Below, one piece after another: positions 7,946-16,119 of a stretch of 64,000 bases of DNA. Source of the DNA: Flavobacteriales bacterium (lineage in GTDB: Bacteria; Bacteroidota; Bacteroidia; JANQJC01). The notes under the pieces were generated by a model. The model did no database searches and had not been told where the DNA came from. It worked only from the letters and a program-made list of their open reading frames with translations. Numbering within the stretch: the stretch's first letter is position 1; each line of letters opens with the position of its first letter. A program made the position numbers and the translations under genes. The DNA is taken from NCBI GenBank assembly GCA_028281825.1, contig JANQJC010000016.1:1-64000 (forward strand). Reading direction: 5' to 3'.

Positions 7946-8608
7946 ATGAATTGCAGCATCATTTTCTTTTTCGGAATTTTGACACTTCCCCTCTATTCGT
8001 GTTCAAATGGACATATAGGGGTAGGTAAACCTACTATTCAAACAGTTATGAGCGATGAAATAAACCAATCAGGTAAATTAGATACAGCCACTTTTGGCGC
8101 AGGATGTTTTTGGTGTGTAGAAGCAGTTTTTCAGGAGTTGAAAGGGGTAACCTCCGTCAAACCGGGCTATGCCGGGGGGCATGTAAAAAACCCTTCTTAC
8201 AAAGAAGTATGTAATGGGACTACAGGTCATGCCGAAGTAGCCCAAATAGTGTTTGACCCCGAAGTGATAAGCTACGAGACTCTTTTAGATGTATTTTTCC
8301 ATACGCATGATCCAACCACTATGAATAGGCAAGGGGCAGACGTAGGCACACAGTATCGCTCCGCTATCTTTTACCATAGTGAAGAACAAAAAGAGCAAGC
8401 AAAAGAAGCAAAAAGAGTAACTGACTTCTCAGGTTTGTGGAACGACCCAATTGTGACGGAGATAGTCCCCATCAGCAATTATAGTGATGCGGAAGACTAT
8501 CATAATAACTACTTCCAAAACAATCCCAATCAGCCTTACTGCTCTGCTGTGATAAGGCCCAAAGTGGAGAAATTCAGGAAGAAATACGAGCATTTACTTA
8601 AGAAGTAA
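7946..8608 (+). CDS. msrA: Peptide methionine sulfoxide reductase MsrA, lipoprotein form
   Basis: Reduces the S-epimer of methionine sulfoxide in proteins. With the start at 7946 the 220-residue product begins with a lipoprotein signal ending LPLYSC (Cys19), followed by a linker to residue 46 and the complete MsrA domain. The catalytic motif GCFWC is at 53-57 (nucleophile Cys54). Next come GYAGGHVKNPSYKEVCNGTTGHAE and the FFHTHDPTTMNRQGADVGTQYRS core. A C-terminal resolving Cys is present in QPYCSAVIRPK. Unlike the usual cytosolic MsrA, this one is predicted to be membrane-anchored outside the inner membrane, repairing envelope proteins. Confidence 0.93.
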   Translation: MNCSIIFFFGILTLPLYSCSNGHIGVGKPTIQTVMSDEINQSGKLDTATFGAGCFWCVEAVFQELKGVTSVKPGYAGGHVKNPSYKEVCNGTTGHAEVAQIVFDPEVISYETLLDVFFHTHDPTTMNRQGADVGTQYRSAIFYHSEEQKEQAKEAKRVTDFSGLWNDPIVTEIVPISNYSDAEDYHNNYFQNNPNQPYCSAVIRPKVEKFRKKYEHLLKK

Positions 8609-8688
8609 ACCAAGATATCAGCTATTCAGTGGGTAAAGAACTATTTTTTGAATCCAGAACCTGCTGGTGTATTTCTGCAGCCCCAATT

Positions 8689-8712
8689 GGCCTCATAGTT
8701 TAATGGATAGAA
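8689..8712 (+). pseudogene. tRNA-Arg fragment (5' half)
   Basis: GGCCTCATAGTT followed by TAATGGATAGAA matches the first 24 nt of the intact tRNA-Arg at 9855 at 23 of 24 positions, in the same orientation. The anticodon arm and T-arm are missing or unrecognisable, and the following bases run into the 3' end of the SPFH gene. It is a relic of duplication or of an integration event. The rest of the 128-bp gap 8609-8736 shows nothing else. Confidence 0.75.
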
Positions 8713-8736
8713 AAACCAAGCCTCGACCTAGAATTC

Positions 8737-9525
8737 TCATTGTGTTGGGTCAATGACCATTGGCGCTTTGTCTTCGCTGCCACCGACAAACACTATTTTC
8801 GAGTTCTGCGATTCAGCCAGTCTCTGCAAGGCCTCAATTCTTCTAAGCTCAAGAATTTCTTTGGTTAGCCCTTCTGAACGAATCATCTGGGCATCTCTTT
8901 CGCCAGTGGCTTCAATCACTTTTCTTTCGGCCTCTCTTCGCTCTTGATCAATCACGTACTGCATTCTCATGGCTTGTTGCTCGGCTTCCAATCGACTTTC
9001 AATGGAACTGTAAAGCCCAGGCGGTAGTTGAATGGTTTTGAGAAGCACGGCTTCGATAAAAATCCCCTGTGGTTCCAGAATTTTATTCATAGTTATCGCA
9101 ATCTCTGCCTCAATATCTGCGCGCTTTCCTGAGTGCATATCCTTGGCCATGTACTGTGCACAAACGTCCGCTGAAGATGAACGAAAGACGGAGCGAATAA
9201 TCGGCTCGTAATTGCCTCCAATGTTTTCGATAAGCGTTGGCACAGATTCCTTTTCAATCTTGTAGAGGATTGAAATCTCTGAGTTGATGTTCAGCCCTTC
9301 TTTGCTTGGAAGGTTGAGTGACATTTCAAGGTTTACAGTTCTGATAGGTGTGCGGATAACCTTGGTTGCAAACGGGTTCACACCATGTGCGCCTTGCTCC
9401 ATTACCTTTGGTTGTAGTTTGCCGAGCGTTCTTCTAACACCAACTTCTCCTGGTTTTATAATCACGCACCCTGAAAAGAAAACAATGCTGGATAGCACGG
9501 CAATTAAAATAGTTAGCTTTTTCAT
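8737..9525 (-). CDS. SPFH/prohibitin-family lipoprotein
   Basis: A 262-residue protein with a lipoprotein signal (IVFFSGC, Cys20) followed directly by the start of an SPFH domain: VIIKPGEVGVRRTLGKLQPKV, then NLEMSLNLPSKEGLNINSEISILYKI, then the MNKILEPQGIFIEAVLLKTIQLP segment. Residues ~180-245 form the charged coiled coil (EAEQQAMRMQYVIDQERREAERKVIEATGERDAQ) typical of prohibitin-like proteins that assemble into large membrane rings. A lipid anchor in place of a transmembrane helix suggests an outer membrane or periplasmic location. The gene lies alone between a tRNA fragment and the intact tRNA-Arg. Its stop codon is inside the remnant region. Confidence 0.88.
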   Translation of the reverse strand: MKKLTILIAVLSSIVFFSGCVIIKPGEVGVRRTLGKLQPKVMEQGAHGVNPFATKVIRTPIRTVNLEMSLNLPSKEGLNINSEISILYKIEKESVPTLIENIGGNYEPIIRSVFRSSSADVCAQYMAKDMHSGKRADIEAEIAITMNKILEPQGIFIEAVLLKTIQLPPGLYSSIESRLEAEQQAMRMQYVIDQERREAERKVIEATGERDAQMIRSEGLTKEILELRRIEALQRLAESQNSKIVFVGGSEDKAPMVIDPTQ

Positions 9526-9558
9526 GACCTTAAGATTATAGTTTAACTTTCTGTTTAA

Positions 9559-9571
9559 ATTGTATTACAAT
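9559..9571. promoter_or_regulatory. Palindrome upstream of the SPFH gene
   Basis: ATTGTA-T-TACAAT, a perfect 13-bp palindrome, begins 34 bp upstream of the SPFH start codon. It is a plausible operator; no regulator is known. Confidence 0.4.
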
Positions 9572-9652
9572 CGTTAATGATAACACTGCTATAATTAAAA
9601 AGTTTATTTTGTGCAGAGGCTCTCAGCTCATACCATTTTCCAAATTTTATAA

Positions 9653-9715
9653 GCGGGTGCTTTCTGTTGGGGGAAGGTTGTAAGACCAACAGAAAGCATT
9701 TCACTGGCTACCCGC
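9653..9715. repeat. Two-tier inverted repeat of unknown nature
   Basis: An inner perfect stem, TGCTTTCTGTTGG (9658-9670) with CCAACAGAAAGCA (9686-9698), is enclosed by an outer pair GCGGGT (9653-9658) and ACCCGC (9710-9715). The inner loop is 15 nt. No T-run follows on either strand, so it is not an ordinary terminator. It lies in the 329-bp gene-free stretch 9526-9854, where otherwise only the SPFH upstream palindrome and the tRNA promoter are seen. Confidence 0.75.
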
Positions 9716-9808
9716 CTGAATTTGCTCAAAGAACTAATTTATTGTGCATGAGTAGAGCCAGCAGCACCCACCGCGCCATGCCTATGAAGTAAGTAGGACC
9801 CTTCTAAA

Positions 9809-9839
9809 TTGCATCAGTTAAATAAATCCTTTAAATTTG
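9809..9839 (+). promoter_or_regulatory. Promoter of tRNA-Arg
   Basis: TTG at 9809-9811, a 20-nt spacer, TAAATTTG at 9832-9839 (exact). The tRNA begins 16 nt later. Confidence 0.65.
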
Positions 9840-9854
9840 CATCCTTCTTTTTCT

Positions 9855-9926
9855 GGCCTCATAGTTCAATGGATAGAATAGAAGTTTCCTAAACTTTTGA
9901 TCTAGGTTCGATTCCTAGTGAGGCTA
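9855..9926 (+). tRNA. tRNA-Arg(CCU)
   Basis: The 72-nt cloverleaf folds completely. Acceptor GGCCTCA pairs with TGAGGCT (9919-9925, with a G-U at the first pair) and the discriminator is A9926. The D-arm is GTTC/GAAT. The anticodon stem GAAGT/ACTTT encloses loop TTCCTAA with anticodon CCT. T-stem CTAGG/CCTAG encloses TTCGATT. It reads the AGG codon. CCA is not encoded. Own promoter upstream and terminator downstream. Confidence 0.95.
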
Positions 9927-9927
9927 C

Positions 9928-9966
9928 AAAGCGGGTGTGAAAGCGGAGGCAATTACCCCGCTTTTT
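9928..9966 (+). terminator. Intrinsic terminator of tRNA-Arg
   Basis: AAAGCGGG (9928-9935) pairs with CCCGCTTT (9957-9964), followed by further T. The 21-nt loop may itself be partly paired (GCGG with CCGC alternatives). Confidence 0.8.
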
Positions 9967-10042
9967 GTTTTTCCACTTTTCAGCGCTTATCTAACCCTAA
10001 TACATACTTGTTAATTTGTTAACGGGGTTTATCGAATATGCC

Positions 10043-10093
10043 TTGTAAATCGTTGGTTAAAGGACTATTTTTGATATTCCTGAAATTTTCAGG
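10043..10093 (+). promoter_or_regulatory. Promoter and start-site palindrome of the subtilase gene
   Basis: TTG at 10043-10045, a 20-nt spacer, TATTTTTG at 10066-10073. Right at the expected transcription start lies CCTGAAA-T-TTTCAGG (10079-10093), a perfect 7-bp dyad that could be an operator or a 5' stabilising hairpin. The ATG is at 10126, leaving a leader of about 45 nt. Confidence 0.6.
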
Positions 10094-10125
10094 CACTGAC
10101 TAACCCAAGATTTAAATAGTAGCCG

Positions 10126-13100
10126 ATGAGAAGTTTAATAAGAATTTTGTGTGCCCTCCTTGTCCTGGTATGGAGCGTAAAGACTGTATTTGGCGATAAT
10201 GAAATATTCAATTACACGCCTGAAGGAAAAAACTACTACTCACTTTCCACTTCGCAAATTCTAATCAAGTTTAATAAAGACCTGACTTTTGAACAGAAAC
10301 AAGCCATATTGGCTTCTGAGAAGGCAGTACTAGCCTTGAAGGACGAAGATGTACTCCCCGTGCCAGATGTAACCATCGCCAAAGTTCAAGGTTTGAACGA
10401 AGAAGCACTTTATGAGTTGCTGAAGCGTCTACAGGCCAATCCGTCAGTTCATTATGCCAATCCTTTTTTGGTGTACGAAGACGGTACCTTGCAAGGTATA
10501 CAGGATAGGGTGGTAGTTAGATTGAAGTCAAGCAAAGACCTTCAAACCCTTAGAACTTATGCCAAGCGTTTCAATTTCTCAATAGTTGATTGGGATAACT
10601 ATGACCCAAACATCTACATAATTCAAACCAACAAAAACTCGAAGGGCAATGCCTTGGAAGTGGCCAATGCACTTTATGAAACACAGGTATTTGACTGGGC
10701 GGAGCCTGATTTCTTGTTATTGCTAAAAAGGTTCAATACCAATGACACTTACCTAAACTACCAATGGTCGCTAAACAACACGGGTTCTGGTATACAATAT
10801 AGTGGCACTGCTGGTGCTGATATGAATGTCTTCGATGCCTGGAATGTAACCAATGGTTCATCTTCTATCAAGGTAGCAATATTGGATGAAGGTGTGGATT
10901 TAACCCATCCCGACTTACTGGCCAATATGTTGGGCGGTTATGATGGCACAGGCCAGGGCAGTGGTGGCGCCCCTTCAGGTGATGATGCTCACGGTACTGC
11001 ATGTGCGGGTATCGTTGCAGCCGTGGGCAACAACAACCAGGGTGTAGCTGGTGTGGCATACAACTGCAAGATAGTGCCTGTAAGGATAGCATACAGCAGC
11101 GGCAATAGCTGGGTAACTACCAACACTTGGATTGGTAACTCTATCAATTGGGCGTGGTCAAATGCAGGCGCTGATGTATTGAGCAATAGCTGGGGAGGCG
11201 GTGGAAATTCATCCACCATCAATAACGCTATTAGCGGCGCTGTGAATAGTGGTAGGGGCGGCTTAGGTGCACCAGTATTATTTGCCGCAGGCAATGATAA
11301 TAGTTCGGTGAGCTACCCTGCCACGCGCACCAATACTATTGCAGTGGCATCAATGAGTATGTGCTATGAAAGAAAGAATCCATCGTCGTGTGATGGTGAA
11401 ACTTGGTGGGGTTCAAACTACGGGACTAACCTTGATGTAGCTGCCCCCGGTGTGAAAATATATTCAACCGATATTTCAGGTTCTGATGGCTATTCAAGCG
11501 GCAACTATGTAGCTACTTTCAACGGTACTTCGAGTGCAACACCAAATGCGGCGGGAGTAATGGCATTGATATTATCGGCTAATCCTTCACTGACTGAAGC
11601 ACAGGCTCGTTACGCTATGGAGTCGACTTGTAGAAAGGTAGGAGGCTATGCATACAATTCAAGTGTTTCGGGTCAGCCAAATGGCACTTGGTCAACATCA
11701 TTGGGATATGGTTTGGTAGATGCCTATCAGGCGGTACTTTCAGTAGCTCCTCAAGTTCAGGATGATGCAGGTATTGCTGCAATCAACTCACCAACAGGCT
11801 CTATTTGTTCATCAACAATCAGCCCTTCAGTTACTTTAAACAACTATGGAACAAACACATTAAACACCGTTACCATCAACTACCAGGTGGATAACGGCAC
11901 AATTAATACCTACAACTGGAGCGGTTCATTAGCAAGTACAAACAGCACTACTATTAGCCTGCCTTCAATGAATGTGTCTTCTGGCTCCCATACTTTTGAT
12001 GCCTATACTTCAAACCCTAACGGTACAAGTGATAATAATAGTGGGAATGACGGTGCTTCATCTTCATTCACTTCAGGTTCCAACCCTGTAACTTTAACTA
12101 TAGTTCTCGATAACTACGGCTCAGAAACCACTTGGGAAGTGAGGGATGGTTCCAGTCAGGTTGTGGCTTCAGGTGGGCCTTATTCTAATGGACAGAATGG
12201 CACAGTGGTTACTTCAAACTTCTGTTTGGCAGATGGCTGTTTTGACTTCATCATATATGACTCTTATGGTGATGGTATCTGCTGCGGATATGGTCAGGGC
12301 TCTTATGAATTGGTTGCGGACTTAACCAGCGACGTATTAGCATCAGGTGGCGCCTTTAATGATGATGAAACAACCAACTTCTGTGTACAATCTGTAATAC
12401 CATTGAGCGCTTATATTGATGCAAGCAGCGATGTAAGTTGTAACGGTGGTAATGATGGTTCTGCTTCTGTTTTAGCAAGCGATGGAGAGTCTCCGTATTC
12501 CTACCTTTGGAGCAACGGTGGAACTGGTTCTTCTGTTTCAGGTTTAGCAGTCGGCACATACACAGTTACAGTAACGGATAACAGTTCCAACACAGCTACT
12601 GCAAGTGTTACCATTTCTGAGCCATCAGCTTTAAGCGTTGGCACTACTGGTTTTGATATAGCCTGTTTCACTGGAAACAATGGAGCAGTTAACTCATCGG
12701 TAACTGGTGGAGCGTTGCCTTATAGTTATGCATGGAGTGATGGAAGTACTTCTCAAAATATAAGCGGCTTATTTGCAGGAACATATACAGTAACTGTGAC
12801 TGACGCTAATGGTTGTAATGCGACTGCTTCAGCCGCCATCACTGAGCCACCTGCTTTGGTAGCTATTGCTTCAGGCAGCAATGCTAACTGTAACGGCAGT
12901 AATGATGGTTCAGTTACATTGAATACTGTAGGAGGCAGCGGAGCTTATTCATATAATTGGAGTAATGGCAGCCAATCTCAAAACTTAAGTAATGTGGCGG
13001 CAGGTGCATACACAGTAACCGTAACTGATGGCAATGGGTGTACTGGGACAGCCTCGGCTAGTGTGAGTGAACCAGATGCCTTGGTGCCTTCTGTTTCAGC

Positions 13101-16020
13101 AACTGATGCTTCTTGTGGCGGCGTAAACAATGGCTCCGTTGATTTAGGTGTTGCTGGTGGCACAGGTGCTTATGCTTATGTCTGGAGTAATGGAGCAACG
13201 ACTGAAGATATTTCAAACCTGGGCGAAGGAACATATACAGTGACTGTAACAGATGCCAACGGATGTGCAGCAACAACTTCGGCAGTTGTTGGTCAAACAT
13301 CAACATTAGCGGCTACTGCTTTTTCAGTGAATATTAATTGCAATGGAGATGGTAATGGCGGCGTTTCAGTTAGTGTAATAGGCGGTACTCCAGGTTATAA
13401 CTACCTGTGGAGTAATAGTGCAACGACTGATGATGTGTCTGGGCTTTCAGGTGGTACTTATACAGTTACTGTAACCGATGCAGTTGGTTGTACAACAACA
13501 GCTTCAGTAATAGTAGAAGAACCCACCGCACTTTCATTATCAGTTTCATCAGGCGATGTGAGTTGTAATGGTGGTTCTGATGGTTCAGCTTCCGTTTCAG
13601 TTTCAGGTGGAACCACCCCATATTTCTATAGCTGGAGCAATAGCAGTCCGGGAAGCAGCGCAACCAGCCTTTCTGCTGGCATCTATACAGTAACAGTTAC
13701 CGATGGTAATTTCTGTACTGCAACAGCTTCAGTAACAATAGGTGAACCAAGCGCACTATCAGCATCGGCTTCTTCAAGTGATGTATCTTGTAATGGTGGC
13801 AACGATGGAGCACTTTCTGCTTCAGCTTCAGGGGGCACAGCACCTTACAGTTATCAATGGAGCAGTGGTGGCAGTAATGATAGCGTTTCGGGTGTATCAG
13901 CAGGCAATTATGGTGTAACTATCACTGACGCTAATGGTTGCACAGCAACAGCCTCAGCAGATGTAAGCGAGCCAGCAGCCTTAGCAGTTTCTGCTTCAGC
14001 GACTGATGCATCATGCAGCAGTGTAAACAACGGTTCAGTTGATTTGAGTGCAGCTGGCGGCACAGGCGCCTATACTTATACTTGGAGCAATGGCGCAACA
14101 ACTGAAGATATGTCAAACCTCGGTGAAGGGGCATACACAGTTACCATTACAGATGCCAACGGTTGTACTGCCACAATTTCAGTTTCTGTTTCGGCTCAAT
14201 ACTCTTTATCAGTTTTGGCATCTTCGAATGATGTAAGTTGTAATGGTGGTTCTGATGGCTCACTTTCTGCTTCAGCATCTGGTGGAGCTGAACCTTATAC
14301 TTACTTATGGAGTAATGGGGCTACCGATGCTAACTTAGCCAATGTAACTGCTGGCGTTTATACCCTAACGGCAACCGATACTAACGGATGTTCGGCTTCA
14401 GTTTTTACGGCCGTAAGTGAGCCAGCAACTCTTGAAATATTAATATCTAGTACTCCTGAAGGTTGCGATTTAGGAGATGGAACCGCACTTGCGATTGTAT
14501 CTGGGGGTACAACTCCTTACAGTTATACCTGGGGCAATGGTGGAAATACACCTAATTTGGGCAACCTTGCAACGAACACTTACACGGTTACAGTAACAGA
14601 TGCTAACGGCTGTACCATAGTTAGCTCTACGGAGGTTATATACGATTGTAGTGGTTGTGCTTACATCACTATTGATGAGAATGATTTTGAAACAGGCTGG
14701 GGAATTTGGAACGATGGCGGCAATGATTGTGCTTTAATCTCAAATAGTGCTGTTGCCAATAGTGGTACCAATGTGATACGACTAAGGGATAATTCGGGTG
14801 AGAACTCTTCCACGACTACAAACAGCTTAAATCTTACTAATTATAGTGAGGTAACAATTTCTTTCTCATATCTGCCATATAGCATGGATACCTGGCAAGA
14901 AGATTTTTGGCTGCAAATATCAACAGATGGTGGTTCCACATTCACAACTATAGAAGAGTGGAATGTAACCGATGAATTCGAAAATGATGTTCGTGAAAAT
15001 GAACAGGTAATCATTTCCGGGCCTTTTACATCTAACACGCAATTCCGATTCCGCTGCGATGCCTCAGGAAACAATGATAGAATTTATCTGGATGACGTAA
15101 TAATTACTGGATGCTATGAGAATCAGCCAAACCCTACCTGTGAAGATGGTATCCAAAATGGTGATGAAACGGGTGTTGACTGTGGTGGCTCCAACTGTTT
15201 GCCTTGTGCTACCAGTTGTGTATACACAGATATAAATATCAATAACTTTGAAAGTGGTTTGGGTATTTGGAATGATGGTGGTTCTGATTGTGCTTTAGTG
15301 AGTAATTCATCATATTCAAATAGCGGTGTAGCATCTGTTCAGTTGAGAGATAATACTAGTACTTCAGTGCTTACTACCAATACGTTAGATTTAAGTGCCT
15401 ATGAAGAATTAACAGTTGCTTTTTCTTACTTCCCAGTGAGCATGGATAATAGCAATGAAGACTTCTGGCTGCAGATTTCTACTGACGGCGGCTCTTCTTT
15501 TGCGACGTTTGAAGAGTGGAATAGAAATGATGAGTTTTTGAATAACCAGCGTTACAATGAGCAAGTAATTATTCCTGGGCCGTTTAGTGCAACTGCACAA
15601 TTACGTTTCCGTTGCGATGCTTCTGGTAATAGCGATTGGGTATATATAGATGATGTTGCTATTACAGGGTGTTACAATGCAGATGCAAGGTTGGCAATAG
15701 TGCCTGACAATGAGCCTGTATTGGAAGAGGAAGAAAGTGTATTACCTATGATTTTTGTAGATGTGAAAGACGAGTTGAAAATGTATCCAAACCCAACAGT
15801 GGGTGAGGTGAACTTGATTTTTACATCAACAACTGAACAAAGGCTCAACTTGATTGTCAGCAATATGTTTGGTCAGGTTGTATATCAGGAGGGCAAAGCA
15901 ATGAATGAAGGTGAAAACAGGATGAAACTTGATATGAGCCATATTGCTGATGGTGTATATGCAGTAAGCTTTATAGGTAGTGACACTAAGATTAGTCAAA
16001 GGTTAATTATCCAAAGGTAA
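10126..16020 (+). CDS. Secreted S8 subtilisin-like protease with SprB-type repeats and T9SS type A tail
   Basis: A 1964-residue multidomain exoprotein. Domains in order: signal peptide (1-23), pro-region (~30-195), S8 protease domain with Asp254 (AILDEGVDLTHPDL), His289 (DAHGTACAG), oxyanion Asn390 (FAAGN) and Ser469 (NGTSSATPNAAG), a CARDB/Ig-like module (~540-640), a second sandwich module, ten 75-residue SprB-type repeats (~761-1505), two copies of a ~150-residue MAM/jelly-roll-like module (DFETGWGIWNDGG and NFESGLGIWNDGG) separated by a CEDGIQNGDETGVDCGG motif, and a C-terminal sorting domain starting MYPNPTVGEV (~1886). The catalytic triad is complete, so an active surface or released protease is expected, exported by T9SS. 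It is monocistronic with its own promoter and terminator. Confidence 0.95.
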   Translation: MRSLIRILCALLVLVWSVKTVFGDNEIFNYTPEGKNYYSLSTSQILIKFNKDLTFEQKQAILASEKAVLALKDEDVLPVPDVTIAKVQGLNEEALYELLKRLQANPSVHYANPFLVYEDGTLQGIQDRVVVRLKSSKDLQTLRTYAKRFNFSIVDWDNYDPNIYIIQTNKNSKGNALEVANALYETQVFDWAEPDFLLLLKRFNTNDTYLNYQWSLNNTGSGIQYSGTAGADMNVFDAWNVTNGSSSIKVAILDEGVDLTHPDLLANMLGGYDGTGQGSGGAPSGDDAHGTACAGIVAAVGNNNQGVAGVAYNCKIVPVRIAYSSGNSWVTTNTWIGNSINWAWSNAGADVLSNSWGGGGNSSTINNAISGAVNSGRGGLGAPVLFAAGNDNSSVSYPATRTNTIAVASMSMCYERKNPSSCDGETWWGSNYGTNLDVAAPGVKIYSTDISGSDGYSSGNYVATFNGTSSATPNAAGVMALILSANPSLTEAQARYAMESTCRKVGGYAYNSSVSGQPNGTWSTSLGYGLVDAYQAVLSVAPQVQDDAGIAAINSPTGSICSSTISPSVTLNNYGTNTLNTVTINYQVDNGTINTYNWSGSLASTNSTTISLPSMNVSSGSHTFDAYTSNPNGTSDNNSGNDGASSSFTSGSNPVTLTIVLDNYGSETTWEVRDGSSQVVASGGPYSNGQNGTVVTSNFCLADGCFDFIIYDSYGDGICCGYGQGSYELVADLTSDVLASGGAFNDDETTNFCVQSVIPLSAYIDASSDVSCNGGNDGSASVLASDGESPYSYLWSNGGTGSSVSGLAVGTYTVTVTDNSSNTATASVTISEPSALSVGTTGFDIACFTGNNGAVNSSVTGGALPYSYAWSDGSTSQNISGLFAGTYTVTVTDANGCNATASAAITEPPALVAIASGSNANCNGSNDGSVTLNTVGGSGAYSYNWSNGSQSQNLSNVAAGAYTVTVTDGNGCTGTASASVSEPDALVPSVSATDASCGGVNNGSVDLGVAGGTGAYAYVWSNGATTEDISNLGEGTYTVTVTDANGCAATTSAVVGQTSTLAATAFSVNINCNGDGNGGVSVSVIGGTPGYNYLWSNSATTDDVSGLSGGTYTVTVTDAVGCTTTASVIVEEPTALSLSVSSGDVSCNGGSDGSASVSVSGGTTPYFYSWSNSSPGSSATSLSAGIYTVTVTDGNFCTATASVTIGEPSALSASASSSDVSCNGGNDGALSASASGGTAPYSYQWSSGGSNDSVSGVSAGNYGVTITDANGCTATASADVSEPAALAVSASATDASCSSVNNGSVDLSAAGGTGAYTYTWSNGATTEDMSNLGEGAYTVTITDANGCTATISVSVSAQYSLSVLASSNDVSCNGGSDGSLSASASGGAEPYTYLWSNGATDANLANVTAGVYTLTATDTNGCSASVFTAVSEPATLEILISSTPEGCDLGDGTALAIVSGGTTPYSYTWGNGGNTPNLGNLATNTYTVTVTDANGCTIVSSTEVIYDCSGCAYITIDENDFETGWGIWNDGGNDCALISNSAVANSGTNVIRLRDNSGENSSTTTNSLNLTNYSEVTISFSYLPYSMDTWQEDFWLQISTDGGSTFTTIEEWNVTDEFENDVRENEQVIISGPFTSNTQFRFRCDASGNNDRIYLDDVIITGCYENQPNPTCEDGIQNGDETGVDCGGSNCLPCATSCVYTDININNFESGLGIWNDGGSDCALVSNSSYSNSGVASVQLRDNTSTSVLTTNTLDLSAYEELTVAFSYFPVSMDNSNEDFWLQISTDGGSSFATFEEWNRNDEFLNNQRYNEQVIIPGPFSATAQLRFRCDASGNSDWVYIDDVAITGCYNADARLAIVPDNEPVLEEEESVLPMIFVDVKDELKMYPNPTVGEVNLIFTSTTEQRLNLIVSNMFGQVVYQEGKAMNEGENRMKLDMSHIADGVYAVSFIGSDTKISQRLIIQR
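12406..14640 (+). repeat. Ten 225-bp in-frame repeats (SprB type)
   Basis: Each unit encodes 75 residues on the pattern DVSCNGG.DGS, GG..PYSY.WSNG, G.YTVTVTDANGCTATAS, EPSAL. Units 4 and 8 are the most alike in protein (SVDL, AGGTGAY, WSNGATTED, SNLGEG shared) yet differ at many synonymous positions. Unit 10 is the most divergent and lacks the EP.AL end. Confidence 0.92.
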
Positions 16021-16044
16021 TTTAATAGATAAATAATTGCTGAG

Positions 16045-16070
16045 AGCCACTCCATTTGGAGTGGCTTTTT
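16045..16070 (+). terminator. Intrinsic terminator of the subtilase gene
   Basis: AGCCACTCC, loop ATTT, GGAGTGGCT, then T6. Perfect 9-bp stem directly after the stop codon. Confidence 0.9.
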
Positions 16071-16087
16071 TATTTTTCTGAATGCAT

Positions 16088-16095
16088 TAGTTTTG
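16088..16095 (+). promoter_or_regulatory. -7 box of the Crp/Fnr-family gene
   Basis: TAGTTTTG, an exact TAnnTTTG, lies 24 nt before the ATG at 16120. It overlaps an in-frame TTG codon, which is therefore unlikely to be the real start. Confidence 0.5.
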
Positions 16096-16119
16096 TATAC
16101 CAACTCCAATCAATACCCA

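Noticed and set aside
10868-14134. Several antisense open frames inside the subtilase gene rich in His, Leu and Gln
   Set aside because: They arise from the codon bias of the repeats on the sense strand; composition is unlike any protein here.
12406-14640. Regular 225-bp periodicity that might suggest a CRISPR or satellite array
   Set aside because: The units are in frame, encode SprB-type domains and diverge at synonymous sites. No short identical repeats with spacers.
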